Assembly (NCBI RefSeq): GCF_032118995.1
Contig: NC_092654.1
Span: forward strand, 9,246,284 to 9,310,283
DNA: 64,000 bases
Reading direction: 5' to 3'
Source of the DNA: Asterias amurensis
Lineage: Eukaryota > Echinodermata > Asteroidea > Forcipulatida > Asteriidae
The translations under genes were made by a program, and so were the position numbers. Shown here one piece after another: positions 35,016 to 48,400 of this stretch. Below the pieces are notes generated by a model, which searched no databases, was not told the origin of the DNA, and saw only the letters and a list, made by a program, of their open reading frames with translations. The first letter of the stretch is position 1; each line of letters opens with the position of its first letter.

Positions 35016-35964
35016 GAGGCTGGACGAAATAATAGTCTGGTGCCATGTTTGCGCAATAAATGTTAGCATTCATTACTGTTGTGGAAACAGGGAACATGAC
35101 CAAGATGATGACAGCGTGATGAAGGTCTATTACATAGGGTCATCGATACAAGCCCTTTGGGCTTTTAGACGGCCCTCCGCTCAATATGTCTTATTTTCTT
35201 CAATGCCAATGTTTTGTGACTTGAGTGGAAATTAATAAACAAGCAAACAAACAAACAATGCGTGACGTGCTCCAGATGTTGTTTTACTTCCTAGCATCCA
35301 GCTAGCCGAAGATGTTTTAATAAACCATGACTGATACAAATACAGCATCAATGCAGATAATGTGACTCCCCAACACATGCGTCACAATCTTCAAGTCTAC
35401 AAACTACAAGACAGCGCCTCGATTGCCTAATTAATTGGATTGTACAGAAATGGTAGAAATATTCCGTCACCCCCCCCCCCCTCACCCCCATCCCCCCCCC
35501 CCCCATCGACGGCAAACTGTGTGTACAAATTTCTTCTGCCAAAGTGCAGTACAAAGTCATGTGGATCTAAGCAGAAGTCTTCTTCATCAACGCTGCTTTA
35601 TCGTTAAAACAAAACAAAACAAGTCTCTTTACCAGTGGTTCTTGTATTATTGTTTTTTTGTAATTTGAACGCACACAATTATGCTATACTTTCAAAATCT
35701 TAATTGAATTGAATATAGAACAACAATAGCACGACCACCCAACCCCGATCCATATGGTTATGTATTTTGATGGGAAATACATTGTAATAGACGCACATAA
35801 ACAGTCGGGCGCAAAGAATGGTCTGTCTGTTTATTCAGCAGCAAGTCTGGGAATAAGACGAAGACAGGCGTAGATGGCGCTCTTGTGCATAAGTATACCC
35901 ACCCAAACCTCCGCCCCTTTCAAAACCAATTCATCTCGTATTTTGATTTACTATACGGCGATAG
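35016..35964. other. Intergenic stretch with C-rich tracts
   Basis: C runs at 35470-35506 and a relative of the short dispersed repeat (ACAAATTTCTTCTGCCAAAG) at about 35500-35550. No gene recognised. Confidence 0.45.
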
Positions 35965-36168
35965 AGCCCAATTTCATGGCTCTGCTTACCGTTAGTACAG
36001 AATCGGCGCTTACGGAAGCCGGGAATTCTGTGCTTACGGCAAGCGTATTTCACGAGTTAGCGGCGAATTTTGGCTTCTGCGCGTGCGTACTCCATGTTAC
36101 TATAGGCATTCGACGCTTACTGCTAGCGCAGAAATTCGGCGGTAAGCAGAGCCATGAAATTGGGCCCT
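35965..36168. repeat. GGGCCC-ended palindromic element
   Basis: The left end GAGCCCAATTTCATGGCTCT and the right end AGAGCCATGAAATTGGGCCC are inverted. It is the opposite internal orientation of the copy at 20756. Confidence 0.82.
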
Positions 36169-36572
36169 GGTCAAGGACTTGTCAGCATAATCGGTTCTTG
36201 TCATAAAAATAAACTGCCTCTAAACGTTGCAATTAGCGACTTCGAAACGTCGGGAAAAACCGTGCATCAGATGCGGTCACGTGTGACGAAATTGCTTTTC
36301 AACATAATAAATCGTGTTTTTATAATCAGCAGAAATTATCACTGTGTGTTGAAGTTTGATCTGCTAACCTGTGGTTATTGAATTAGCGAGCGCAATGCAG
36401 TAATTGAAAGCATAACATTTAAGATAAACTGAATTATCTACAATACAATATAATATTGGTGAGTTAGATACTGAACAAAGCCCTAAATTTAAAATTAGAT
36501 CAACGATGACTTGATAGAGCAAGCTAGTCAAAAAGGCGAGACCAATTTAAGAACTCACTCCGCTGTAATGCA

Positions 36573-36934
36573 GTTAAAGCCACTATACACTTTCGGTTCA
36601 GAAAAAAAAAGTTAACAGATTTACAAATAATTTACAGGGTTTACAGAAGGTAATGGTGAAAGACTTCTCTTGAAATATTGTTCCATGAAATGCTTTACTT
36701 TTTGAGAAAACATCAAAACAATATTAATTCTCGTTAGCGAGCATTACGGATTTATTTTAAACACATGTCATGACACGGCGAAACGCGCGGAAACAAAAGT
36801 GGGTTTTCCCGTTATTTTCTCCCGACTCCGATGACCGATTGAGCCTAAATTTTCGCAGGTTTGTTATTTAATATATAAGTTGTGGGACTTGGACAATACT
36901 GTTTACCGAAAGTGTATAATGGCTTTAAGAAAGA
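36573..36934. repeat. TTAA-ended element, CTATACACTTTCGG family
   Basis: The left end TTAAAGCCACTATACACTTT matches the inverted right end AAAGTGTATAATGGCTTTAA. A fragment with GACACGGCGAAACGCGCG also occurs at about 6215-6345 inside the Helitron-like insertion. Confidence 0.75.
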
Positions 36935-37155
36935 GCATGTAAGCTATAAAGGTAGTCCCAGCCAATTTCCTGTACCTTCTGCCCGGGTAATACAACAAGC
37001 AGGACATTTCTTTTCAGAACTGAGAACCCGAACAACCCGATAAATCTACTCTGTGTTAGTAAAACATAGCAAGACAGTTCTCAAAGAACAACTCTACCTG
37101 GTAATTAGATACACGCATGGGGTTACCACAAACCCTAAACTTGGAATTATATCAA

Positions 37156-37538
37156 TTAAAGGAAAGGTACACGTTTGGTAATTACTCAACACAAATATTA
37201 ACTTAAAGACTGACTTAGTAACAAGCATTGGAGAGCTGTTGATAGTATACAACTTTATGAGAAACGGCTCCCTCTGAAGTAGGATAGATTTTGAGAAAGA
37301 GGTAATTTCTCACTAAAATAATAAAAGGCTTCTAGATAGCCAGAAGTCTTTTATTCCCAATCTAAAAGCACACAAATTCGTCCAACAAGGGTGTTTTTTT
37401 CTCTCATCATTTTCTCAAAACTTCGATGACCAAATTTAGCTCAAATTTTCACTGGCTTTTTATTTTATGCCTATGTTGGGATACACCCAGTGAGAAGACT
37501 GGTCTTTGACAATAACCAAAGGTGTACCTTCCCTTTAA
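37156..37538 (-). repeat. Main-family subtype with second-type hairpin, reverse orientation
   Basis: It starts TTAAAGGAAAGGTACACG and ends GGTGTACCTTCCCTTTAA. The inner hairpin is AATAAAAGGCTTC/GAAGTCTTTTATT instead of the GATTTCGAGACC type. A plus-oriented copy of this subtype lies at 56239-56614. Confidence 0.85.
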
Positions 37539-38320
37539 ATTAAGGAAAACATTAGTTTGTTGACTTGCAGGCTGTTGGCTTGTCGTCTGTCATGAGCTTT
37601 ATGCACATTTAGTGTGTCTTTCTGGATTTTCCATTGAATTGTTTACATGAACACTTTTAAAGTGTCATTCTTTTCTTTATCTTTTATAAGGAACCAATTG
37701 ACATAGAATATTACGTCATAATCTCAAACAGCGCCCTCACAATATATGTGTTTTGATTTTGCCAAGCTGATGTTTGTCGTATGTATGTCATGTAGGTACA
37801 CGTATACATACAATGTGCAGTGTTCTTTATGCATTGTTCTTATGAAAACATGTACATATGATTTGACTGCGAGTCTCCGTGTGAAAGGACCGCGAGGTCA
37901 AAGGTACATTTGGAAGGGATTGACGGATAAAGGCTAAACGCAGGTTTTTGTGAAATTCACGAGCCTCAAAGTGTGACGTCACTGGCAAGGAAAAAATGGC
38001 GCGGCGAGATCAATAACCCCTGGGAACGAGGTTGGGTAAAATTGTGCGCGTGATCTCAGCGTACCAGAATGTTGCGCGTTTAATGCAATGGGTCTCCCAA
38101 ACGCGCAGAGATCTACACAAAAAGAACCCTAACAAAAACTTACAATCGAAATTATAGTTCATCGAATGCTACATGAAAAGCTTAAAGCTTGGGGAAACTA
38201 TCTGAAAGTCTTCTGGTTTGAGCTGAATTACAAACGTAAGTGTGTGGTAGGTTTAGTCTAAGTTTAATTATGTGTATTCAAACGCTTTATGTAACACTAT
38301 TCACCATTCAAAGGTTACAA
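37539..38320. other. Intergenic stretch, nothing recognised
   Basis: No exon or repeat family was identified. It may include distal promoter sequence of the tetraspanin gene. Confidence 0.4.
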
Positions 38321-38995
38321 TCTGAGCCACAGAATTACAAAAGTCATCCATATAGCCAAAAATGATCTTTTAGAAATTACCCTGCTGTTTCTTTACAATT
38401 CAGCCATAATTCTATAAATTCAAAGCTAACGACCTCAGCCACAGAATAGCAATATCAATAGTCATCCATAGCCAAAATAAGCTTCTAGAAATTACTCTGC
38501 TATTTCTCACAATACCCTGCAATTCTAGAACTGTTTTCTAAATGATGCTCTGCTGTTTCTTCACAATTATTTAGCCATGCAATTCATTTCTAGCAATTGT
38601 TTTTCTGCTAACCCACACACAGCACAAAAACAAAATTATGTTTTAGAAATTCCTCTGCTGTTTCTTTTTCAGCCATGCAATTATAGAATTTTAAAGCTAA
38701 CCAGCTGACCCAACAAAAGCCTTCCATAGCCAAAATGATCTTTTAGAAATCTCTCTGCTGTTTCTTGAAAATAATATTCTGCCTTGCAATTCTCGAACGG
38801 TTTTATAGAAACAATGCTCTGTTGTTTCTTTACAATCCAGCCATGCAATTTCATTTCCAGAATTGCAAAGTTAACCATCTGACCCACAGACAGCACATCT
38901 GACCCACAGACAGCACAGAAACCTTCTCGAGCAAAAATTATGTTTACGAAATTGATCCGCTGTTTCTTTCAATTCAGCCTTGCAATGCTATCTTA
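38321..38995 (+). repeat. Degenerate tandem repeats upstream of the tetraspanin gene
   Basis: Phrases such as AGCCAAAATGATCTTTTAGA, CTCTGCTGTTTCTT, CAGCCATGCAATT and GACCCACAGACAGCACA return about six to seven times at 90-130-bp spacing. They end about 440 bp before the tetraspanin start codon. Confidence 0.75.
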
Positions 38996-39434
38996 CAAAC
39001 AAACACCTGTTCTCTCGAGGGACCACACTAACTGTTAATATATCTATTTAATTATATTTCCTAACTGCAACCATGGAAACGTTTATACCCCGACGCAGGA
39101 ACTACGTGCATGTTGAAAAGGAACCAAGCTATTCACAGAATTTAGCGAAGTGAATTCAGACACTAGAAATATTCTCCTGCTGTGGCTGGTTTCTTTGTCA
39201 GAAGCACAAGGGATCATAGGTTCGCGATTATTTTCTGTGTGTGTTCAGTGAATTAAAAACCAGAAACTTTTGTTATCAGAGTTCATGTTCAAGTTAACCC
39301 GTCTGTCCGAAAAACACACCAACTATACGCATAGTGAATTTTCTGCGTGATATACAGGTTGCAGTTCGAGTGGGAGGCAAGAGACACCGAGGTATAGCTG
39401 CCGTCTTTCGCATCGTTTCACCCGCTGACTGAAG

Positions 39435-42400
39435 ATGGGTCTCGGTGGTTGCTTCAGGGTACTCCTGATTATTGAGAACTTAATTTTCTGGGTATGTTGT
39501 TCTTTCTCATTTTTATAATGAACAAATAACTAATATATATTTCAACGTAATTTTCTATTCATTCATTCATGTTTTCAAGAAACTACTCAATTAATAATGT
39601 CTTTTTTAACAAGTTATTGTAACAATTTCATTACTGGCTCTCGCGCGATTTTGAACCCCCAAAAAGGTTTTTTTGCTATTAAATGTCTTTGAAACGATTT
39701 AAAAAGTCTTACAACAGAGTGACCGACATTTTGCGTTGTTTTTGTTTGCAACGTGTAAAAGAACCCGATTGACTGCTTGTATTTTCTGTTATAGATTTGT
39801 TTCTTGTTAAATCCAATGAAAGTAACCAATAATACATTAAATGTTGATCTACATGTAAGTTTCCCCAATGGGGTAATTGTAACTTGTGTCGTCTGCACCG
39901 TCTTCACATATGAATTCCTACTGGATTTGCTTTAATTGAAAATAGACATCATCCAATAACCTACTTACCCTATACGGAGCCAAATAATCGCCCCCACCCA
40001 CGCGACGCGCAAGCTAAACAAATGTTGGTGTGATGTTACCTGAAATGATGCTTTGCCAACTATATAATTCAGATTCAGATTCAGATTCAGATTCAGATGA
40101 CAACATGCAATAACCAACCGAAGTTTTGTTTCTAAACACAGCCAGACGATTGTCGGATCTGAAATAGCTCAATGTCTTCATACATTGTATCAACATTCGC
40201 ATTACTGATGTTAGTGTTGTTATTATCATTCCTTGTGTCAAATAATCGTAGATAAAACCTTAAAAAAATGCTCTTAAATTATAAGCTCGAAACAAAAAAA
40301 ATAGTTCTATTCCTTTTGGAAAGTTTAAGGCGTTTTTATAAAGTTTGCCATTGTTAGAGATATTGGAAAAGTACAATCTCAATTTGATTCACAGCTTTAG
40401 GAATTTATTAACAAATATTGACACACAAACACAGAACAGTAAAAAAGTTGATAGTTTCAACTTTTTGTTATAACAAAATTATAAGGGCCTGAATAGTATT
40501 CTATTGGCACCTGAAAGCAAACAAATTTGTGAAACAAGAGTGTGTGGATTTTTGTGTCATAATTTTCTCGCAACTTCGATGACCAATTGGGCCCAAATTT
40601 TTACAGATTTGTTACTTTATGCTCGTTGTCTTTAGCAAATGTGTCCAGGGGTCGATTTCACAAAGAGTTAGGACTATAGTCCTACCTTAGGACTAGTCCT
40701 AGGAGATATACATATTGCATGGATAGTCCTAAGTTAGGACGAGTAACTGGTCCTAACTCGAGATAAGACTAGTCCTAACTCTTTGTGAAATCCACCCCTG
40801 GGGTCGATTTTACGAAGATAGCCCTAACTTATGACTAGTATAAAACTTCAGACTAGTCATTAAGTTATATGTAGATCGCCCTAACTATACAGTCTTTTCT
40901 GATCCACCCTGTAACTCTAAAGAGATTAGTGATTCTCGTTTCTCTTTTTTTTCAAAACTGTCTTGGGTTTTAACCTTCACGTAAAAAGAACACGGCATGA
41001 GACGGTTCAACAGAATAAATCATCCATAATATGAAAGCACTGAATGATCAAATTTGCTGTGAAGGGCTATAGGGTGATAATTTAAACGAACCTGGCAGTA
41101 AGATTTTCTCGAATGGCGTATCCGGGTTCACCCAATTACCATGAACAGTCAACACTTTAAAGACATTATAACGTATGTTAATAGCTGTAAATAATTACTC
41201 ATAAATGACAAATGACGTATATACATGGGACGGGTCCTAAAATACCATGGGTGTTGTCAATAGAGCTATTATATATAGCTCTATGGTGTTGTCACATGTA
41301 GATGCCAAAGAGAGAATCAACATTATGTATTGCTTTTCGGTCAAGATGCGTATCAAACTTTCAGGAACGATAAATACAAAATCAGAACCATTTTGTTGAA
41401 ATGTTAAGTGCATCATATTACATATTTTTAATTTGATATGAACCAACAAACAGTCGTGAATCCATGGCAGACATTTGCCATTTTCAATGATTCACTTTTA
41501 GTAATTTTGTTTTTTACATAAAGTACAATGTTGCGCCGTATCTTTAATTCTTCAACTCTGGCAGCATGATAACATGACAACATGCCACCACACTCTGAAG
41601 TCAACAATCTCTCTGCATTCAACCTTTACCCCAGGGGTGCCAACCGGTCTAACCCTCGTCCCAATCGTGATTTTGACATAATTTATTGTTTGGGCGATAT
41701 GACCCAATATTTAGAAGTTTGTCTACTCGTTGTAGCATAGTGTTTCCAATAGTATAACCAGCAATATGAAACTATAGTTTAAAGACCCAGGACACTATTA
41801 GTAATTGTCAAAGACCAGTCTACTTACTTGGTGTATCTCAACATATTATGCATAAAATAACAAACCTGTGAAAATTGAAGCTCAATTGGTCGTCGAAGTT
41901 GCGAGATAACAATGAAAGAAAAAAACACCCTTGTCACACATAGTTGTGTGCTTTCAGATGCTTGATTTTGATACCTCAAGTTCTAAATCTGAAGTCTCGA
42001 AATCAAATTCGTGGAAAATTACTTCTTTCTCGAAAACTACGTTACGTCAGAGGGAGCCGTTTCTCACAATGTTTTATACTATCAACATCTCCCCATTACG
42101 CGTTAACAAGGAAGGTTTTATGCTAATAATTGTTTTGAGTAATTACCAATAGTGTCCACTGCCTATAATTCACTTTAGATGCTGTTTTCCACCAAACAAT
42201 AATATTGCCTATTCCTTTTGAGTAAATCCTGTACAGTTACGCACGATAACAATTAATTTGGTTGAACCAAAACTTTTTAAAAGCTTAGACAACCGTTCTT
42301 ATTTGTTATTTGGCCATTAAACATACACAAACAGTTGGTAAGAAAAATAAAATAAACAACAAAATAAGTAAATAGATATTCGGTGAATAAAAAGCAAAAC

Positions 42401-45400
42401 AAAACATAAAGGCAATATAATAATTATAGAATCTGTATACACAAAGCACAAACTGGAAAATAAATAAACTGTTAAAAAAAAAGTTAATCGATGACGATAA
42501 AACAATATAAAGGTTTAAGCTTTACCGAATTGTCCGTATCAAACCGGGAATTTGATCGGAAAACATTATACATATTATTTCATCTATTGTCAAAACGCCG
42601 CGAGTAATGTATTTTAGAATGCGCGCTTTGTAAATCCGTTATAATTGTTTTCTTATTGTTTGTTTTTCTCCCTGTAGCTTGTTGGTATAGCGTTGGTCGC
42701 ATTCAGCTCTTACATCTTACTGGCCCCAGAAGTTCCAATCTTCTTACAGATACTACAGGGATCGCAGGTAAAGACTCAATCCAATTCCTAATAAACATCC
42801 TCTATATCTCAAATAGATTAAATACATAATGGTTAACATTCTGGTTAAGACTGTGTAGAGTGGTGGATTGTTACTTCGAAAGTTTTTGCTTCAGAGCCAT
42901 TACATGTATAACTTGATTAATTCCACCTGTTGATGAGAGTACATTCCCAGAATAACTTCCTTGCCCTAAAGCTATTTTTTGGTAGAGATTGCACCAGACT
43001 ATTATTTACATTTGTGCCCTGACTTAATTGTGGCTAAAGCATTGTCTTGGCGGTGTAGACCAAAGCCATGAGGTCAGTGAGCAGTTAGGCAGCTAAGACA
43101 AAGCATGTACTTTTCTGGACACTCCTGCCCATCCGTGTAATCTGCTCAATAATCTGGTCTATGTTAATTCTGTATTTTTAGAGCAATTCACTGTTTAGTG
43201 CTGTGTGGGTTTTTCGTTTTTTCTCGTTGGTTTTTTATTGTTGTTTTTGGGTTGTTTTTACTCCAATTCGAATCAGTCTTTCAAGGTTTTTTTTATTGCG
43301 TAAGTGTTTTTTTTCAAGTTGTTTTGTTTTCTTTTTTTTTTGATCTTAAAGCATTTTTTTTGAGAACCAATTAATCTTGTTTGAGAAAGTCACAGTCACG
43401 TGTTGTTTTATTTCTTGGCAAATTAATTTTGAGTTCTGTTTTTTTGGCTGTTACTATTATTGGAGTTAAGTAAATAAATCACTGTTTAAGAGCAAGATTT
43501 TGTTTTCCGTCCCAGTTTTAAGTAGATTTGCGACCTTTCGTTAGAACCAGGGAATTTTCTATTAGTGGGCCTTTTTACGCCGTTACATTATTTTTGGTGC
43601 CGAAACCCGGGAACGTTTATTTTTCTTAGAAATTTAGCCATTTACTTTGCTGGGACAATTTTTTTTTTTCTCAAAAACTCTTTTTGGGGAGATAAAACGA
43701 GACCCACACAGTGCTCTTCGGTTGGAAAACTCGAGAAGTACAGGATGACCAATACACCAACGTGTCCATCAAGCCTCTTTACACCACTGGCACCTTTTGC
43801 AAGTACACCGCACCAGATGGCAGCAACCCAGCCCATCCCGCTGAATCCTTTCAGCCTAGTGAATTTCGACTCGCCATCACCACCTCCACAACTATCTGTA
43901 CCCTCACAACCGTCAACTTACACATCCCACCAGATCAGGGACGTCCAACCGTTCAGTGGCTCTACAAAACATGGACCCAGGATTGAGGATTGGGTGAGGG
44001 ACATTCGCTATCTTCTGCAAGTAAAGGGCCCACAACCGGAACAAGCAAAATTTGCTGAAGTTGTGCGTCACACCAAGGGTGACGCCCGGGACGTGGTTTT
44101 GAACCTCGAGAGTCGAGGCCCAAGCACAGCAGAGGATGCCATCAGCGAGCTACTGGAAGAATTCGGAGACGGCTGTGCGGTGACGACCCCTATATCGGTC
44201 TTCTTTGCCAGGAGGCAGCGGCCTGATGAGGCAGCGACGGAATATGCAATAGCCTTGGAAGCTCTTCTTCGAAAGGTAGAAGATGTACACAAACGGCAAG
44301 GCCGGCCGTGCTATTTCATGGAGGACAGGGATGCCCTGCTGACTGTTCAATTTATGTCAGGCCTGCACGACGACAGAATTAAACAACGTCTCGCCCCGAT
44401 GCAGCCGAGAAAGATGTCATTCAAAGCGCTCAGGTCAGAGCTTCGAATTGTTGCTGAGGAGGTTAGACAAGCCAGGACAATGAGACGACATACTTTTCAA
44501 CTTAATCAACAGTCAACAGAACAGAAGACGCCAGTAAGTGCTGCTGACGTTACACAAGCGAAGAGCAAATCCCACGATCTCGGCAAACAGATTGGAGAGC
44601 TGTCCTCGATGATGCACCAACACATGACGGCCATTGACCATGTCCTCCAGGGTCAACACTCCTTGGGACAGCGGGTCCAACACCTCGAGGATGCGATGAG
44701 CCGCGTATCCATGAAAGCACCCTGGATGGGCCCAACCAACTCAGGCCTAGCTCCGACGCCAGCAGGGAGGTGTTACAACTGCGGTGAGACTGGTCATTAC
44801 GCGAGGCAATGCGGAAGGTCGAGACGGCAACCACAAGTCGAGAGGCGAAACCAGAACCCGTTAAACTAGATAGACCTGCCGATGATGGGCAATTGGCAGG
44901 TATATCTAGTTTGGACAGCCCTACTGGATCCATGAGTAACAGTAAACTGGGGGTAGTTGCAATGAATACTAGTCTGGAGTCTCAAGGAGAAGAGGAATAT
45001 CTGGTCGGACCAGTCAACACTGCTGTCATTAAAGTCTTCGGAAGGTGTTGTCGAGCTTTGCTTGACACAGGGTCTCAAGTAACTACTATTACCGATGAGT
45101 TTGTATCGAGTCACCCGGAGCTTCGGCATCGAGCCATCAAGACAGCAGATGTTTCTATAACTGGTGCTGGCGGCCAGAGTGTTCCCCATCAAGGATACAT
45201 CCTTCTAAACATCGAGGCGCTCGGAAAGATGGTGAAAAATGTTCCGACCTTTGTAGTACCAGCAACCTCTTTCCGGCACTCAATCCCTCTCCTTCTTGGG
45301 ACGAATGCTATTCTTGCCGTACGCACTACTCTGCACAATCAGTATGGTAGGGGCCTGATGTCAAGAACCAAGAAGAGTTCCAACACTTGGTTATCTGCTT

Positions 45401-48400
45401 TCCAGTGTGTAAATCAGGATGGTATCGATCTCGCTCGACCAAATGGAGAAATTGGTCACTTACGGTTTATGGGGAGACGCCCGCTGGACATTCCGCCTGG
45501 GACTGAAGTCTCCATCCTAGCTCGAACCCCACGGTCCACTCATGGACGGAACATCACTACCTTGGTCGAAGGCGGAGACAACAAACATCTCGCAGTTGGC
45601 CGTTTACTAGTAGAAGTCAAAGATGGCAGAGTCCCAGTTAAACTTCTCAACACCTCCGACCATGTAGTGACAGTACGGAGAAACATGAAGGTTGCAACCC
45701 TGTCCTGTATGCAGATAGTTTGCCCAGTACCCTCTAGCTCCGGGGGAGAAGTGGTGAGTTCCGACCAGGTTGTTGATGAAGCACAGGAAACGCCAGAAGT
45801 CGATCTCAGCGGCGCAGCTTTGTCTCCGTCCGAAAGGAAAGCAGTGCAGAAGCTCCTTATCCAGAACAAGGATGTATTCTCTACCAATTCCATGGATGTT
45901 GGCTCTACTTCCACTCTTTTGCATGAGATCCCCCTGGTTGACCCCAGTCCAGTCCGTTTGCCATATCGACGCATTCCCCCATCACAATTCCAGGAGGTGA
46001 GGTCCCACATCGAGGAGTTGAAGTCAAATGGCATCATTGAGCCAAGTAAGAGTCCCTTCGCTTCCCCGATCGTGATTGTTCGAAAGAAAGATGGAAGTAT
46101 TCGCCTCTGCGTCGATTACCGGCAGCTCAACTCAAAGACCATCAGAGATGCGTTTCCCCTTCCCAGAATTGACGAGTCCCTTGATGCACTTGGCAAGGCC
46201 AAATATTTTTCGTGTTTGGACCTCACATCAGGTTATCTGCAGGTCAAGATGGCGGAACAGGATCGTAAGAAAACGGCATTCACCACCCCGATGGGCCTGT
46301 TTGAGTACACCCGCATGCCCTTTGGCTTGATGAATGCACCAGCAACTTTCCAGAGACTGATGAGCATTGTCTTAGGTGACATGAATTACTCCCAAGTGTT
46401 AATCTACCTGGATGACATTGTGGTCTTCAGCTCAACCATTGAGGAGCATTTGCTACGTTTGGAGAAGGTGTTTGCAAGGTTGAGAGAACACGACCTAAAG
46501 TTGAAGCCGTCTAAGTGTCACCTCTTCAAAACTGAAGTCTCCTACCTTGGGCATGTTATATCAGAAAAGGGAATATCCACTGACCCAGCAAAAGTTGAAG
46601 CGGTGAAGAAGTGGCCTACCCCCAAGTCAAAAAAGGACGTCCGTGCTTTCCTTGGCTTCACAGGATACTACCGAAGGTTTATTCAGCGCTATGCACAGGT
46701 GGCCAAGCCCTTGTTTGGTCTGATTGGTGGCCAACGTGGTGTGAAAGACGAGCCGTTTGTATGGAGTGATGCTTGCCAAGCTGCATTTGAGGCATTGATC
46801 GACCGATTGACGACGGCCCCTATCCTCGCATTCGCCGATTATCAACAACCTTTCGTGGTACAGACAGATGCATCGGGTGGAGGCCTTGGTGCTGTGTTGG
46901 TGCAAATGCAAGATGGCAAAGAGAGGCCGATTGCTTATGCTAGTCGCACTCTTACTTCAGCAGAGTCAAAGTACCCGGCTCATAAGTTGGAATTTCGAGC
47001 ACTCCACTGGGCGGTGACTGTTAAGCTTCGGGAGTATCTATACGGGAATAAGGTCACCGTTGTCACCGACAACAATCCCTTGACGTATGTGCTCAAGAGT
47101 GCCAAACTGGATGCTCATGGCCAACGTTGGATAAATGACTTATCTCTATTTGACCTTGATATTCTGTACCGGCCAGGGAAAAACAACGCTAATGCAGATG
47201 CTTTATCAAGAATTCAACGAGAGGAAATGACACGTGTCCTTGATGCTACAGAACAAAGAAAGGTGGTACACCAGGGAGAACCGAAAGATGTAGTTGCCAT
47301 GGTTCAAGTTCAGTCCAAAGAAACTGTTCCTCTCCGTCCAGACACTTCAAACATCGCCAAGATTCATGTCAACACTACAGAAGACCTTTCGGAACCTGAA
47401 GAGCCTTGTGATACAGAATGTAATGGTGACGTTATCAATCTTCAGAATGCCCAACTGGAGGATGTGACTTTGGCTAGAATCATGCATCTCAAAACCACAA
47501 GACAGAGTAGGCCCAGACGGCGTCAGTCCGAACGTGAATCAAAACCTGTCCAGAGACTACTTCGCTCCTGGGACCACCTTGACGTCCAAGATGGACTACT
47601 CGTATACACCAGAGTTGAAGATGACCAAGAGAGAAGGGTTCCTGTCCTTCCTCAAGCATTGAATACCCAAGTGATGTTACGACTACATGATGAAATGGGC
47701 CACCTAGGTTTCCACAAGACTCTTCAGTCGGTCCAGAGGCGATTCTACTGGCCTGGAATGTACACTGAAGTCAAGACATACATAGAAAAGTGTAAGCGAT
47801 GTACTCTGCGGAAGTCTCCTGATGGTAAGAGATATGCTGGATTACACAGCATCCGAACGTCACGGCCATTACAACTAGTATGCATTGACTTCTTAAGTCT
47901 GGAGCGGTCATCTGGCGGATGTGAGCACCTTCTTGTGGTAACGGACCATTTCACGCGTTACGCACAGGCATACCCAACGAGGGATCAGAAAGCAACGACC
48001 GTGGCCAAGACTCTCTGGCAGAAGTTCATAATTAATTATGGAATTCCAGAACGTATCCATTCCGACCAGGGGAGGTGTTTTGAATCCGAAGTAGTGAAGG
48101 AACTGTGCAATCTCTTGGGAGTGCAAAAGTCAAAGACAACGCCATACCACCCCCAGGGCAACGGCATGACGGAACGCTACAACCGGACGCTTCTTTCGAT
48201 GTTAGGTACTCTAGAGCACACGCAAAAGAGGAACTGGGCGATGCATGCTGAGGCGATGACCCATGTATACAACGGTACTACCCATGAATCAACAGGGTAT
48301 TCACCTTTCTTCCTCATGTTCCACAGGGAACCCAAACTTCCTGTTGATATGCAGTTGAGAACTAACCTTCCGCCAGATGATGATGGTAATGGTGTTGAAC

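Noticed and set aside
34801-35103. Frames with alternating Thr/Ala/Arg residues on both strands
   Set aside because: They read through the two arms of the 34882-35015 palindrome, so similarity between strands is a palindrome effect.
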